The position numbers and the translations under genes are program-made. From Mesorhizobium sp. (lineage in GTDB: Bacteria > Pseudomonadota > Alphaproteobacteria > Rhizobiales > Rhizobiaceae), in the NCBI RefSeq assembly GCF_016793485.1, contig NZ_JAEULZ010000038.1, positions 1-64,000 on the forward strand: a DNA stretch of 64,000 nt. The letters run 5' to 3'. This document shows positions 1-10,477 of the stretch, one piece after another (position 1 is the stretch's first letter; the number at the start of each line of letters is the position of its first letter). The notes beneath the pieces are model-generated. The model was not told where the DNA came from, made no database searches, and saw only the letters and a program-made list of their open reading frames with translations.

Positions 1-155
1 AGTCTCCGTTTGCGCATACTTGCGGGGTCGGCGAATGCTAGCGCTGTATATACGCACGTATGGACAATTTGGCAAACGGTGAAATTCGCACGGTCATCAT
101 TCAGGGCACTTCTCTTTAAACGTCGTCGCTCTCCGTGTGGTATAGGACGGCTCCC

Positions 156-2072
156 ATGCGCTTCGACAACGCCTTCCTCGACGAGATCCGCGACCGCGTA
201 CCGATTTCCTCGGTGATCGGCCCGCGCGTGGCCTGGGACCGCAAGAAATCCAACCCGGGCAAGGGTGACTGGTGGGCCTGCTGCCCCTTCCACGGCGAGA
301 AATCGCCGAGCTTCCACTGCGAGGACCGCAAGGGGCGCTACCACTGTTTCGGCTGCGGGGTTTCCGGCGACCATTTCCGCTTTCTCACAGAGCATGACGG
401 GATGAGCTTTCCCGAGGCGGTGGAGCGTGTGGCGGAGATGGCCGGCGTGGCGATGCCCGCGCGCGACGAGCGCGCCGAAGCGCGCGAGAAGCAGCGAGCA
501 TCGCTGACCGACGTGATGGAGATGGCCACCGTCTTCTTCCAGGAGCAGCTGCAGGCGGCGGTGGGCGCAAAGGCGAGGGCCTATCTGCGCGAGCGGGGCC
601 TGGCGTCGGCGACGCAGCAGACCTTCCGGCTGGGCTATGCGCCGGACAGCCGCAGCGCGTTGAAGGAATTTCTGGCCGGCAAGGGGGTGGAGAAGGCGCA
701 GATGGAGGCCTGCGGCCTGACCGTCTTCGAGGATGTGCCGGTATCCTTCGACCGCTTTCGCGACCGCATCATGTTCCCGATCCCGGATTCGCGCGGCAAG
801 ATCATCGCCTTCGGGGGGCGGGCGCTGTCGCCCGACGTGCCGGCGAAGTACCTCAACTCGCCGGAGACGGAACTCTTCCACAAAGGCAACGTGCTCTACA
901 ATTTCGCCCGCGCCCGCAAGGCGATCGCCAAGGGCGGCACGGTGATCGCCGTCGAAGGGTATATGGACGCGATCGCGCTGGCGCAGGCGGGCTTCGACAA
1001 TGCGGTCGCCCCGCTCGGCACGGCGCTGACCGAGAACCAGCTCGAGCTTCTGTGGCGGATGACGCCGGAGCCGGTGCTGTGCTTCGACGGCGACGGGGCC
1101 GGCCTGCGCGCTGCTTTCCGCGCAGCGGACCTCGCGCTGCCGTCGGTCGGGCCGGGCCGCACCGTTCGCTTCGTGCTGTTGCCGGAAGGCAAGGATCCTG
1201 ACGACCTCGTGCGCTCGGAGGGCGCCGACGCCTTTCGGCAGGCGCTGGCGCAGGCCAGGCCGCTGGACGAACTCTTGTGGATGCGCGAGACGGCGGCCGG
1301 CAGCTTCGAGACGCCCGAAAGGCGCGCCGAACTGGAGAAGACCCTGCGCGAACTGATCGCGCGTATCCGCGACGAAAGCGTCCGCTTCCATTACCAGCAG
1401 GCGATGCGCGAACGCTTGCAGGCTTTTTTCGGGCGTGGTTCGCAGGCAGCAACGGGCCGGCGCGGCGAGGACCGCAACCGCTTCGGCGAGCGGGGGCGCG
1501 GCGCGGTGGCCGCCGGGCGTCTGGCGGTGTCGGAAAGCCTCGCACGCTCGGCGCTGGTCAAGCGAGCCGGCGGTCCGATGCCATTGCGCGAAGCGACGCT
1601 GATCGTGGCGCTCGCCAACCACCCGCTGCTGATCGAGGAGAATTTCGACCAGGTCGAGACGCTGGAACTCACGCATGGCGAATGCCGGCAGATGCTGGCC
1701 GTGCTGATCGATGCGCTGGCGCTCGGACGGGAGGAGAGGGGCCGCGCAGCGCTGGACGAGGCCGGACTCGGCGAAGCCTGGGTACGCGCCTTCGCGCTGG
1801 TGCGGGGGACGGAGCAGTGGCCGTTCATGCCCGACGCCGCGCTGGACGATGCGCGCGGAGCCTTCCAGCAGGCGCTCCACTTGCACCGCAGCGCGCGCAC
1901 GCTACATAAGGAGCTGAAGGCGGCGGAGGCTGCGGCTGCGGCCGAAATGACGGACGAAAGCTTCCGTCACCTGGTCGAGGTGCAGACGCAGCTTCTGGAA
2001 CTGCAGCAGACCGAGGCGCTGATCGAAGGCTTCGGCGTTGCGTCGGGCAAGGGTGGCCGCGGGAGCAATTGA
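156..2072 (+). CDS. dnaG: DNA primase DnaG
   Basis: Makes the RNA primers for replication, acting with the DnaB helicase also encoded in this window. The protein has 638 residues. The N-terminal CHC2 zinc ribbon is complete (CCPFHG with C43 and H46, then HCFGCG with C64 and C67). The Toprim core follows, with VIAVEGYMDA near residue 265 and CFDGDGAG near 310, and a helical C-terminal region fits the helicase-binding domain. The ATG at 156 is chosen over the in-frame GTG at 135 because it begins the conserved MRFDNAFLDEIRDR segment and has GGACGG just upstream. No gene is seen in bases 1-155. Order dnaG-rpoD is usual for Rhizobiales. Confidence 0.97.
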   Translation: MRFDNAFLDEIRDRVPISSVIGPRVAWDRKKSNPGKGDWWACCPFHGEKSPSFHCEDRKGRYHCFGCGVSGDHFRFLTEHDGMSFPEAVERVAEMAGVAMPARDERAEAREKQRASLTDVMEMATVFFQEQLQAAVGAKARAYLRERGLASATQQTFRLGYAPDSRSALKEFLAGKGVEKAQMEACGLTVFEDVPVSFDRFRDRIMFPIPDSRGKIIAFGGRALSPDVPAKYLNSPETELFHKGNVLYNFARARKAIAKGGTVIAVEGYMDAIALAQAGFDNAVAPLGTALTENQLELLWRMTPEPVLCFDGDGAGLRAAFRAADLALPSVGPGRTVRFVLLPEGKDPDDLVRSEGADAFRQALAQARPLDELLWMRETAAGSFETPERRAELEKTLRELIARIRDESVRFHYQQAMRERLQAFFGRGSQAATGRRGEDRNRFGERGRGAVAAGRLAVSESLARSALVKRAGGPMPLREATLIVALANHPLLIEENFDQVETLELTHGECRQMLAVLIDALALGREERGRAALDEAGLGEAWVRAFALVRGTEQWPFMPDAALDDARGAFQQALHLHRSARTLHKELKAAEAAAAAEMTDESFRHLVEVQTQLLELQQTEALIEGFGVASGKGGRGSN

Positions 2073-2093
2073 TTCGCCTTTTTTGGGCGAATC
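2071..2093 (+). other. hairpin at the 3' end of dnaG
   Basis: A perfect 8-bp inverted repeat (GATTCGCC / GGCGAATC) with a T-rich loop overlaps the dnaG stop codon. No U-tract follows the stem, so it is not a convincing intrinsic terminator. It may protect or attenuate the dnaG transcript. The rest of the 276-nt dnaG-rpoD gap shows no gene and presumably holds the rpoD promoter. Confidence 0.4.
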
Positions 2094-2348
2094 ATGCCAA
2101 ACGCCGCTTGACCTTCCGTCTCAATGACGGAATCAGGACGATTCGAGAGGTTCGCGCGCGGCAGCGTCCGCACCCCGAAAACCAGGATGACGGTGTCTTG
2201 CCGGACTGGACGATCGCTGCGTCCGCCGCAGATAACAGGGTTAATCGAGACTTAAGGCAATACGGCTAGATGCTGGGCCGGCTCAACGCCGGCCTCTCGT
2301 GCACAGGAAGCGGGCTTGGCGCTTCCGGCCGCGTGGAGAAGGCAAAGA

Positions 2349-4367
<2,019 letters not shown>

Positions 4368-4386
4368 GTTTGAGTTGAGAAAAGAT

Positions 4387-4418
4387 CAAAAAGCCCGGCC
4401 ATCGCGCCGGGCTTTTTG
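4387..4418 (+). terminator. intrinsic terminator of rpoD
   Basis: Perfect 13-bp stem CAAAAAGCCCGGC / GCCGGGCTTTTTG with a 6-nt loop, 20 nt after the rpoD stop. The T5 run lies inside the 3' arm. The near-symmetry would let it also work on the other strand, but no minus-strand gene ends here. Confidence 0.93.
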
Positions 4419-4479
4419 CTTTAGGGGCATACGAATGGCCTGCCGTGTATCTGTGCGGCGTTTGTGATAAGCTCTGCCG

Positions 4480-5091
4480 ATGAACGAGCATATTTTCAAA
4501 GCTCATACGCATTTGCCCGGCACGACCATGGCCGCCGAGGGCATGCCGCGTCGCGCCTGGACCGTGGCCGAGATCGAGGCGATGGTCGAGGCCGGCATTA
4601 TTGACGGGGACGAGCGGTTCGAACTGATCGGTGGGGAGGTCGTGCCGATGTCGCCCAAGGGCGCACGCCATGAACTGGTGAAAATAGAGCTGAACCGTAA
4701 TCTTCAGCAGACTTTGGCGTTGGATCTCAGCATCGCCCCTGAAACGACCCTTCGGCTTGACGAGAAAAGCTTCGTCGAACCAGATTTCTGCGTTTTCCCG
4801 CGCTCGATTGCTCCCGGCGACATGCGCGGCTACGACGTTCTGCTGGCCATCGAGATCGCCGATACGAGCCTTCGCTACGACCTCGGGCGCAAGATCGGCA
4901 CCTACGCAGCCTACGGCATTGCTGAAGTGTGGGTCATCAATGCGCTGACGCTGGTAACACGGGTGCACAGGCAACTCGGCCCAGAGGGCTATCGCGACAT
5001 CGCGGAATTCGGCCCCGACGCGACGCTGACGGCAGTGCGCGTCCCGTCGGTTTCGATCTGCCTGTCGGCACTAGGGCTACGCCCGGTTTGA
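4480..5091 (+). CDS. Uma2-family (DUF820) putative restriction-endonuclease-fold protein
   Basis: A 203-residue protein of the Uma2 family, which has a PD-(D/E)xK nuclease fold; the biological role of this family is not settled. Family signatures seen are the N-terminal DGDERFELIGGEVVPMSP block, EPDFCVFPRS (acidic catalytic position), LLAIEIADTSLRYD and the K..YAAYGIAEVWVI block. No good Shine-Dalgarno precedes the ATG at 4480, and Met at 4528 or 4543 are possible alternatives. Its stop overlaps the start of a truncated DUF393 remnant, so it may have landed in or beside that gene. A stand-alone Uma2 gene between rpoD and a hydrolase suggests an acquired gene (inference). Confidence 0.85.
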   Translation: MNEHIFKAHTHLPGTTMAAEGMPRRAWTVAEIEAMVEAGIIDGDERFELIGGEVVPMSPKGARHELVKIELNRNLQQTLALDLSIAPETTLRLDEKSFVEPDFCVFPRSIAPGDMRGYDVLLAIEIADTSLRYDLGRKIGTYAAYGIAEVWVINALTLVTRVHRQLGPEGYRDIAEFGPDATLTAVRVPSVSICLSALGLRPV

Positions 5092-5273
5092 TGGGTTCGG
5101 CGGTGCTGACCGTCGGGGCCGATGTCGCCATTGCCGTGTGGCGAGCGACGCCGGGCGAGGGATGGCTGGCGACGCTTTTCGGAAATCCGGTTGCGCTGCC
5201 GCTGACGCGCTTCGTCTACGATCGCTTCGCCAACCTGCTTTACGTCTGGAACCGGCGCAAAGGTGGGTGGTAG
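5091..5273 (+). pseudogene. C-terminal remnant of a DCC-family (DUF393) thiol-disulfide oxidoreductase-like gene
   Basis: Sixty codons overlapping the Uma2 stop (TGATG). The translation contains GADVAIAVWRATPGEGWLA, then a hydrophobic segment and YDRFANLLYVWNRRK, which resembles the C-terminal half of DUF393 proteins (D-x-hydrophobic-xxIWRATPGxxWLA...Y..FA..R). The N-terminal half with the catalytic DxxCxxC motif is absent: the upstream sequence in this frame is a shadow of the Uma2 gene. I read it as a decayed 3' fragment rather than a functional small gene. It could still be translated through the overlapping ATG. Confidence 0.6.
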
Positions 5274-5280
5274 CGGAGCC

Positions 5281-6237
5281 TCAGAATTCCACGGTCGCCA
5301 CCACCGCGCGGTGATCGGACGGCCATGGCGTGACGACGATATCGGCTTCGGGCTGCTTTTCGCCGACGATCGAGGCGCTGGTCACCTTCAGCCCCGGCGC
5401 CTTGCCGAAGACGAAGTCTATTCGGTCGTGGTGATCCTCCGGATCGGAGGGCTCGCTTGTCGGCGTCCATGTGAAGGCGGGCTTGGCGACAGGGTCGGGA
5501 TTGGCGGCGCGGTAGAGGTCCACGAAACCGGCCTTTTCGAGCTTGCTGGTTGCCGGCCACGCGACGGCCACCGGCTGCTGGCCAGCCTTTACGGCGGCTT
5601 CAGTCCAGTCGAGATTTGAGGGTTCGTTGAAGTCGCCGGCAATGAAGATGGCCGCTGCGTCGGTCAGGCCGCCGGCCGCGGCGATAAGCGAATCCATGGC
5701 CGCGCCGCGTGTCTTCTCGGCCCATTCGATGGCTTCGGCCTCGGTCTTGATGAACGGAGCGTCGCCATATTCGATGCCAAGCAACTGGTAGGGCTGGTAG
5801 GGTGAATCGTCGAGATGGGCGGCCAGCATGTAGACGGTCTTGCCGTTCACATCGATCGACACGCCGAGTTCGTCCTTGAGCGTGCCGGTGATCGGATAGC
5901 GCGAGATCACGGCATTGGCCCACAGGGTCGGCCCTTCGCCCTTCTGGTCGTACACGTTGAAGCCCAGCGCGGCGGCGATGGCTGGCGCGGCGGAATCACC
6001 CGTGGCCGGGCAGGAATCGGCGGTGCAGGGGTCGCTCTCCAGGCGCGTCTCCATCAGGGCGATGATGTCGGCGTTGGCGGCCTTGATAGCGGCGACTGTT
6101 TCGTCGACCGGCTTGCCCTCGTTCGCGCCGCCGCCCCAGATGTTGAAGACCATGACATTGAGCTTGGTTTCCTGCGCATTTGCCGTCAGCGAAGAGGCCA
6201 GCAGGAGCGCCGGCAGAACTGCAAATCGTCTGATCAT
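5281..6237 (-). CDS. secreted endonuclease/exonuclease/phosphatase-family hydrolase
   Basis: A 318-residue Mg-dependent hydrolase of the EEP (DNase I-like) fold, exported through an N-terminal signal peptide (MIRRFAVLPALLLASSLTANA, cut before QE). Fold motifs present are LNVMVFNIWGG, the metal-binding glutamate in IIALMET, FIAGDFNEPSNLDW, HHDRIDFVF and the terminal SDHRAVVATVEF. The substrate cannot be told from sequence; nucleic acid, phosphoester or sphingomyelin-type lipids are all possible. Start 6237 has GGGGGACAG upstream; a longer reading frame from 6294 would bury the signal peptide. It runs convergent to the DUF393 remnant. Confidence 0.85.
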   Translation of the reverse strand: MIRRFAVLPALLLASSLTANAQETKLNVMVFNIWGGGANEGKPVDETVAAIKAANADIIALMETRLESDPCTADSCPATGDSAAPAIAAALGFNVYDQKGEGPTLWANAVISRYPITGTLKDELGVSIDVNGKTVYMLAAHLDDSPYQPYQLLGIEYGDAPFIKTEAEAIEWAEKTRGAAMDSLIAAAGGLTDAAAIFIAGDFNEPSNLDWTEAAVKAGQQPVAVAWPATSKLEKAGFVDLYRAANPDPVAKPAFTWTPTSEPSDPEDHHDRIDFVFGKAPGLKVTSASIVGEKQPEADIVVTPWPSDHRAVVATVEF

Positions 6238-6506
6238 GGCTCTGTCCCCCATCTCCACCCAGTCCACCTCACCACTATTGCGATCGCGCATCAAGATGAT
6301 GACAGCGTTGCGAGCATGGCTTCGGTCGACAGACAGGGCGCCGCATGCCCTGTTGCCCTAAGGTAACAGTGTGGCGCAGATGTTGCGTTCGCATCGATCA
6401 ATCCGCGCATGATCTCTGTCTTCGATCGCCGATTCCCATAAGCTGCAACTGTTTTCAGCTATCAGCTTGTGTTTGCTAGTTTATTGGTTGCAGCGCATTG
6501 AGGGGA

Positions 6507-8420
6507 ATGCAGGTGCTGTTGGGGGTTTTCGCGCGGACGATTGGCTTCGTCGCGCCGCTGGTGATCGTTGCGCCAGCCATGGGGCAGGAACTTGCGCCGG
6601 CGACGGATTGGTCGGGCATCTATGTCGGTGCGGTCGCCACAGGCGCTATGGTAAGCTCGAGCGGTTTGGCCGAATATGAGTACGGTCTGGCGGGAGCCGA
6701 GGCGTCAGGGGCTCTGGGCGGCACAATAGGCTACAATTTCCAGCAGGGAAACTTCGTCTATGGCGTAGAAGCCGACTGGAGCAGCGGCCTTTCCGTCGAG
6801 GCGGAAACCTACAATTCTGAATATCTTCGAGGCGAAGCAGACTGGAAGTGGCTGGCGACGTTGCGCGCGCGCGCCGGTATAGCCACCGGCAACGCGCTGT
6901 TTTACGGAACTGCCGGCCTTGTGTTTGCCGACGCCGAGCTTTCCGGGTGTTACGACGATAACTGCGCGCCCTTTTACTACACATATCGCCATGACGGTAC
7001 CTTGACCGGGCTGGCTGCCGGCTTTGGCATGGAATATGCGCTTGGCAGCCAATGGTCGATGAAGGCGGATTATCTGTTCGTTGGATTTCCGTCCAAACAC
7101 GCCGAAGGCGATCTGGCGTATTACGGCGCGGATCTTTCCACCTCCGCGCACATGCTGCGGCTCGGTCTCAACTACCGCATCGGTGGAACGGGTGTGGCGT
7201 CCGCGCCGGAAGCGGTTCCCGCGGAATCGCATGACTGGTCAGGATTTTATGTCGGCGCGGTCGGTAGTTTCGGTCTCGTGGAAGGCGCGGGCGGCGGCGT
7301 TTCGTCGGGCGTGACCGGCTGGGATAGTGCTGCCGCTGCGGGCGGTACCCTTGGCTACAATCTGCAGTCCGGCGCGTTCGTCTACGGCGTCGAAACCGAC
7401 TTGAGTGGCGGCGACATCAATGGAGTGTCTGACTTTTACACGACGGTATACTACCGCAACACAGTCGACTGGAACTGGTATTCGACCATTCGGGCCCGCG
7501 CGGGCGTCGCGACGGGCAACGCGCTGTTCTACGGCACCGCAGGCGTTGCGATCGCAGATGTCGATCAGCGCATGTGTACCTATGACGACTGCAGTTCATC
7601 GTTTGGCCGCTCTGTCAGCGGTACGCGCGTTGGATATGCGGCCGGCGTTGGCGTTGAATATGCGTTCGCGCCTCGTGTCTCGCTGAAGGCCGAGTATCTC
7701 TATCTCGGCTTTCCGTCGAAATACGTGTCAGACGTTACTAGCAGCCAGGCAGAGTTCGGCACATCGGCGCACTTTATTCGTACAGGCCTGAATGTGGCGC
7801 TGGGCGGTGGTCAGCGGACCGAGGCGGCCGACCTCCATGATTGGTCCGGCCTCTATGTCGGCGCTTTCGGGACGGGCTCTCTCAACGCCTTCGACGGGCA
7901 GGGCAGCTACATGTCGACGCCCGCTGTGGATGCGGGCTGGGCGGCCGGCGGGACGCTCGGCTTCAACGTGCAGAACGGCAACTTCGTCTATGGCGTCGAA
8001 GCGGACCTGCAGGGAGGCGATCTCGCCGTATCCGCCGACTGGTATTATGCCGGAGCAAATAGTTCGGACCTGGACTGGAACTGGCTTGGCACCGTGCGCG
8101 CACGCGCCGGCATCGCAACAGGCAATGCGCTGTTCTACGGTACGGCTGGCGCTGCCATCGCGGACAAGGATTTCCGATATTGCTACGAGGTCACCTGCGG
8201 GCCGGGAAGTTACAACATTCTATCAAGTGGGGTGGATTGGGGTTATGCGGTCGGCCTGGGCGTTGAATATGCGCTGAACGACAAGCTGTCGTTGAAGGCC
8301 GAGTACCAGCATGTCGGATTTGAATCCGAGCAATCCAACGACAATTTCAATTACTACTATAACAACCTCACCATGTCGGCCGATCTGTTCAAGGTCGGCC
8401 TGAACTGGAAGTTGTATTGA
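6507..8420 (+). CDS. triple tandem Omp25-like outer-membrane beta-barrel protein
   Basis: A 637-residue secreted protein: signal peptide (to about AMG-QE, residue 26), then three successive copies of an Omp25/porin-family 8-stranded barrel of about 200 residues. The repeats begin at DWSGIYVGA (nt 6606), DWSGFYVGA (7233) and DWSGLYVGA (7839). Each repeat carries FVYGVE, ARAGIATGNALFYGTAG (or close), a cysteine pair 4-5 residues apart (CYDDNC, CTYDDC, CYEVTC), GVEYA, and ends in a GLN-type strand. Single-barrel relatives are about 220 residues, such as the one at 59924-60601. Start is uncertain: GAGGGG lies only 1 nt before the ATG at 6507, so GTG at 6513 (spacing 7) or TTG at 6498 are possible. 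Confidence 0.85.
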   Translation: MQVLLGVFARTIGFVAPLVIVAPAMGQELAPATDWSGIYVGAVATGAMVSSSGLAEYEYGLAGAEASGALGGTIGYNFQQGNFVYGVEADWSSGLSVEAETYNSEYLRGEADWKWLATLRARAGIATGNALFYGTAGLVFADAELSGCYDDNCAPFYYTYRHDGTLTGLAAGFGMEYALGSQWSMKADYLFVGFPSKHAEGDLAYYGADLSTSAHMLRLGLNYRIGGTGVASAPEAVPAESHDWSGFYVGAVGSFGLVEGAGGGVSSGVTGWDSAAAAGGTLGYNLQSGAFVYGVETDLSGGDINGVSDFYTTVYYRNTVDWNWYSTIRARAGVATGNALFYGTAGVAIADVDQRMCTYDDCSSSFGRSVSGTRVGYAAGVGVEYAFAPRVSLKAEYLYLGFPSKYVSDVTSSQAEFGTSAHFIRTGLNVALGGGQRTEAADLHDWSGLYVGAFGTGSLNAFDGQGSYMSTPAVDAGWAAGGTLGFNVQNGNFVYGVEADLQGGDLAVSADWYYAGANSSDLDWNWLGTVRARAGIATGNALFYGTAGAAIADKDFRYCYEVTCGPGSYNILSSGVDWGYAVGLGVEYALNDKLSLKAEYQHVGFESEQSNDNFNYYYNNLTMSADLFKVGLNWKLY

Positions 8421-8510
8421 GGTCAGGCGTGGCGGGGATTGTAATTCTCCGCCGCCTTGACGCCCCGCTGCTTGAAGGCTTGATGGACCCTTCGGCAGGA
8501 GGGGACGTCA

Positions 8511-8933
8511 ATGTCCATGCAGCGCACCATCACGATTTCGACCCGAGGGCAGGGGCTTTGCGAGATTACCTCCCAAGCAGCGACGTTCGTGCGCGAGGCC
8601 GACATGGATATCGCGCTGCTGACGCTGTTCGTGCGGCATACGTCCTGCTCGCTGCTCATCCAGGAGAACGCCGACCCTGACGTGCGGCGCGACCTTGACC
8701 AGTTCTTCCGCCGCCTCGTGCCGCCGGCCGACGATGCGTCCATGCGCTATCTCGTCCACCGCGACGAGGGTGCAGACGACATGCCGGCGCACATCAAGGC
8801 GGCGCTGACGGCGACGTCGCTCTCCATTCCCGTGACGGCAGGCAGGCTGGCGCTCGGCACATGGCAGGGCATCTATCTCTTCGAGCATCGCGACGCGCCG
8901 CACCGCCGCGAGGTCGTATTGCATCTGGCCTGA
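8511..8933 (+). CDS. yjbQ: YjbQ/UPF0047-family protein
   Basis: A 140-residue member of the YjbQ (UPF0047) family, a small cytosolic protein reported to have weak thiamine-phosphate synthase activity. Recognised by LLTLFVRHTSCSLLIQENADPDVRRDL, with the conserved H and N, followed by H-x-D-E-G-x-D-D-MPAHIKAAL, and the C-terminal GTWQGIYLFEHR. The ATG at 8511 has AGGAGG seven bases upstream. The gene stands alone, 90 nt after the barrel gene. Its real cellular role is unclear. Confidence 0.9.
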   Translation: MSMQRTITISTRGQGLCEITSQAATFVREADMDIALLTLFVRHTSCSLLIQENADPDVRRDLDQFFRRLVPPADDASMRYLVHRDEGADDMPAHIKAALTATSLSIPVTAGRLALGTWQGIYLFEHRDAPHRREVVLHLA

Positions 8934-9016
8934 CAGGCCGGATTTTGGCTGCAAGGGTCGACGCGCGCCGCAGGACGCACTACGTATCGAACCTGACAAG
9001 CAGGGACGGGTGCGCG

Positions 9017-9310
9017 ATGTCTTTCCTCAAGCGACTTTTCGGCGGCGGCGGTTCGAGCGAGGCAGCGGAGCCTAAATCGGCCAAGCAGATCGAGCACAAG
9101 GGCTTCACGATTGTCGCCACGCCGTACAAGAATGACGGCCAGTACCAGACCTGCGGCATTGTCTCGAAGGAGATCGACGGCGTCGTCAAGGAACACAAGT
9201 TCGTGCGCGCAGACCGCTTTGCCGGGTTCGACGACGCGGTCGACGTGTCGATCCGCAAGGGCCAGCAAATCGTCGACGAACAGGGCGAACGCGTCTTCAA
9301 CCAGGGATGA
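9017..9310 (+). CDS. HlyU-family protein
   Basis: A 97-residue protein that matches the HlyU family (named after a Vibrio haemolysin activator; widespread in rhizobia with unknown role). Visible features are the N-terminal MSFLKRLFGGGG amphipathic start, IEHKGFTIVATPYKNDGQYQTCG, and F-V-R-A-D-R-F followed by DVSIRKGQQIVDEQG. No DNA-binding helix-turn-helix is evident, so a regulator role should not be assumed. AGGGACGGG lies upstream of the ATG. Confidence 0.85.
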   Translation: MSFLKRLFGGGGSSEAAEPKSAKQIEHKGFTIVATPYKNDGQYQTCGIVSKEIDGVVKEHKFVRADRFAGFDDAVDVSIRKGQQIVDEQGERVFNQG

Positions 9311-9379
9311 ATCGGAATCTGCGCGGCCCCGGCCAACCTGCTGGCGCGCAAGAAAAATTCGGCCACGGCCGAGGTTTCG

Positions 9380-9982
9380 TCACTTCGCAGACTGGGACAG
9401 CCCATCGATAACCGCGTGGAGTGCGGTAAGGTAGTCGTCTGTCGGTGAACCGGCCTCGATCGCGAGGGCTGCCCTGTCGAAGGCGGCTCCCAGCAGTTCG
9501 GCCAGCGGCTCGACAGGCAGCCGCCTGATCAACCCGGCATCCATCATCGCGGCTAGGCCTTCACGCAGCGTGCGGTTGCCGTGCCGCAGATCCATCTCAT
9601 CGAGCGCTGCGCGCCCGAGGACCGCTGGCCCGTCGAGCAGCAGCAGGCGCGTGCGGCCAGGCACCCGCATGGCGGTGAAATAGGCGTCCGACCCCGCGAG
9701 AAGGGCGATACCGGGATTTTCGTCGAAGCGCTCGGCGGCGCGCTCGATTTCCGCCGCGACCGCCTTCGCCTCCATCTCCACCACCGCCCGGAACAGCGCC
9801 TGCTTGTCGGCGAAGTGGTGGTAGAGCGCGCCGCGCGTGACGCCTGCCGCGGCGACGATCTCTGGCGTGCCGGTCTCGGCGTAGGATTTTTCGGTGAACA
9901 GCTTTCGCGCGGCGGCGATGAGATCGCCTCGCGTCGCCTCTGTGCGATCCCTGTTGGAACGACGTGTCTTTGGCTCTTGCAT
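9380..9982 (-). CDS. TetR-family transcriptional repressor
   Basis: A 200-residue TetR/AcrR regulator. The N-terminal HTH is clear (GDLIAAARKLFTEKSYAETGTPEIVAAAGVTRGALYHHFADKQALF spans residues 19-64), followed by a variable ligand-binding domain. It is divergent from the VOC gene at 10052. The intergenic region holds two related 20-bp sites (9982-10001 and 10011-10030), one of them overlapping this start codon, so autorepression and control of the VOC gene are likely. The inducing ligand is unknown. Confidence 0.93.
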   Translation of the reverse strand: MQEPKTRRSNRDRTEATRGDLIAAARKLFTEKSYAETGTPEIVAAAGVTRGALYHHFADKQALFRAVVEMEAKAVAAEIERAAERFDENPGIALLAGSDAYFTAMRVPGRTRLLLLDGPAVLGRAALDEMDLRHGNRTLREGLAAMMDAGLIRRLPVEPLAELLGAAFDRAALAIEAGSPTDDYLTALHAVIDGLSQSAK

Positions 9983-10030
9983 ACATACAGCCTGTATGTT
10001 AATTAAAAGATACGTGCAGATTGTATGTTA
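9982..10030. promoter_or_regulatory. paired TetR operators between tetR and the VOC gene
   Basis: Site 1 (9982-10001) is TACATACAGCCTGTATGTTA and holds the 17-bp palindrome ACATACAG-C-CTGTATGT at 9983-9999. Site 2 (10011-10030) is TACGTGCAGATTGTATGTTA, identical at 16 of 20 positions. The sites are 29 bp apart, close to three helical turns, so two repressor dimers could sit on one DNA face. Site 1 covers the tetR start, and site 2 ends 21 nt before the VOC start. Confidence 0.8.
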
Positions 10031-10051
10031 ATTACGAAAGGAAGGAAAGCC

Positions 10052-10477
10052 ATGAAAACGACCAGCTACTACCCGGTCCTGATGGTTGACGACGTCGCGC
10101 CGGCCGCTGCCTTCTATGTCGAGCACTTTGGCTTCAGGCCGCTCTTCGAGAGCGACTGGTATGTTCATCTGCAATCGACCGAGGACGAAACGGTCAATCT
10201 CGCCATTCTTCAGGGCGACCACGAAACGATACCGCCGGAGGGCAGGGGCCGCGCCGCAGGCGTGCTTATCAATTTCGAGGTCGAGGATCCGGACGCGCTC
10301 TACGAGAAGGTTCAGGCGGCCGGCCTGCCGATCCTGCGCACCTTGCGTGACGAACCGTTCGGCCAGCGCCATTTCATCACGCGAGACCCGAACGGCGTGC
10401 TGATCGACGTCATCAAGCCGATCCCGCCGAGCGACGAATTTCTGGCCCAGTTCGCGCCGGAAGCGGTTGGCAAATGA
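10052..10477 (+). CDS. VOC-family (glyoxalase/bleomycin-resistance-like) protein
   Basis: A 141-residue single-domain vicinal-oxygen-chelate protein. It has paired beta-alpha-beta-beta-beta modules: [29 protein letters not shown], then [24 protein letters not shown], ending in [12 protein letters not shown], the usual metal-binding Glu position being Asp here. Such proteins bind or modify small molecules such as antibiotics or aromatic electrophiles. The ATG at 10052 has AAGGAAGG upstream. It is divergent from and probably controlled by the TetR gene through the paired operators. Its stop abuts that of the SRPBCC gene (TGATCA). Confidence 0.88.
   Translation: MKTTSYYPVLMVDDVAPAAAFYVEHFGFRPLFESDWYVHLQSTEDETVNLAILQGDHETIPPEGRGRAAGVLINFEVEDPDALYEKVQAAGLPILRTLRDEPFGQRHFITRDPNGVLIDVIKPIPPSDEFLAQFAPEAVGK

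Noticed and set aside
7052-8277. Overlapping frames inside the triple-barrel gene
   Set aside because: They repeat with the same period as the barrel repeats, so are frame shadows of the repeated DNA.
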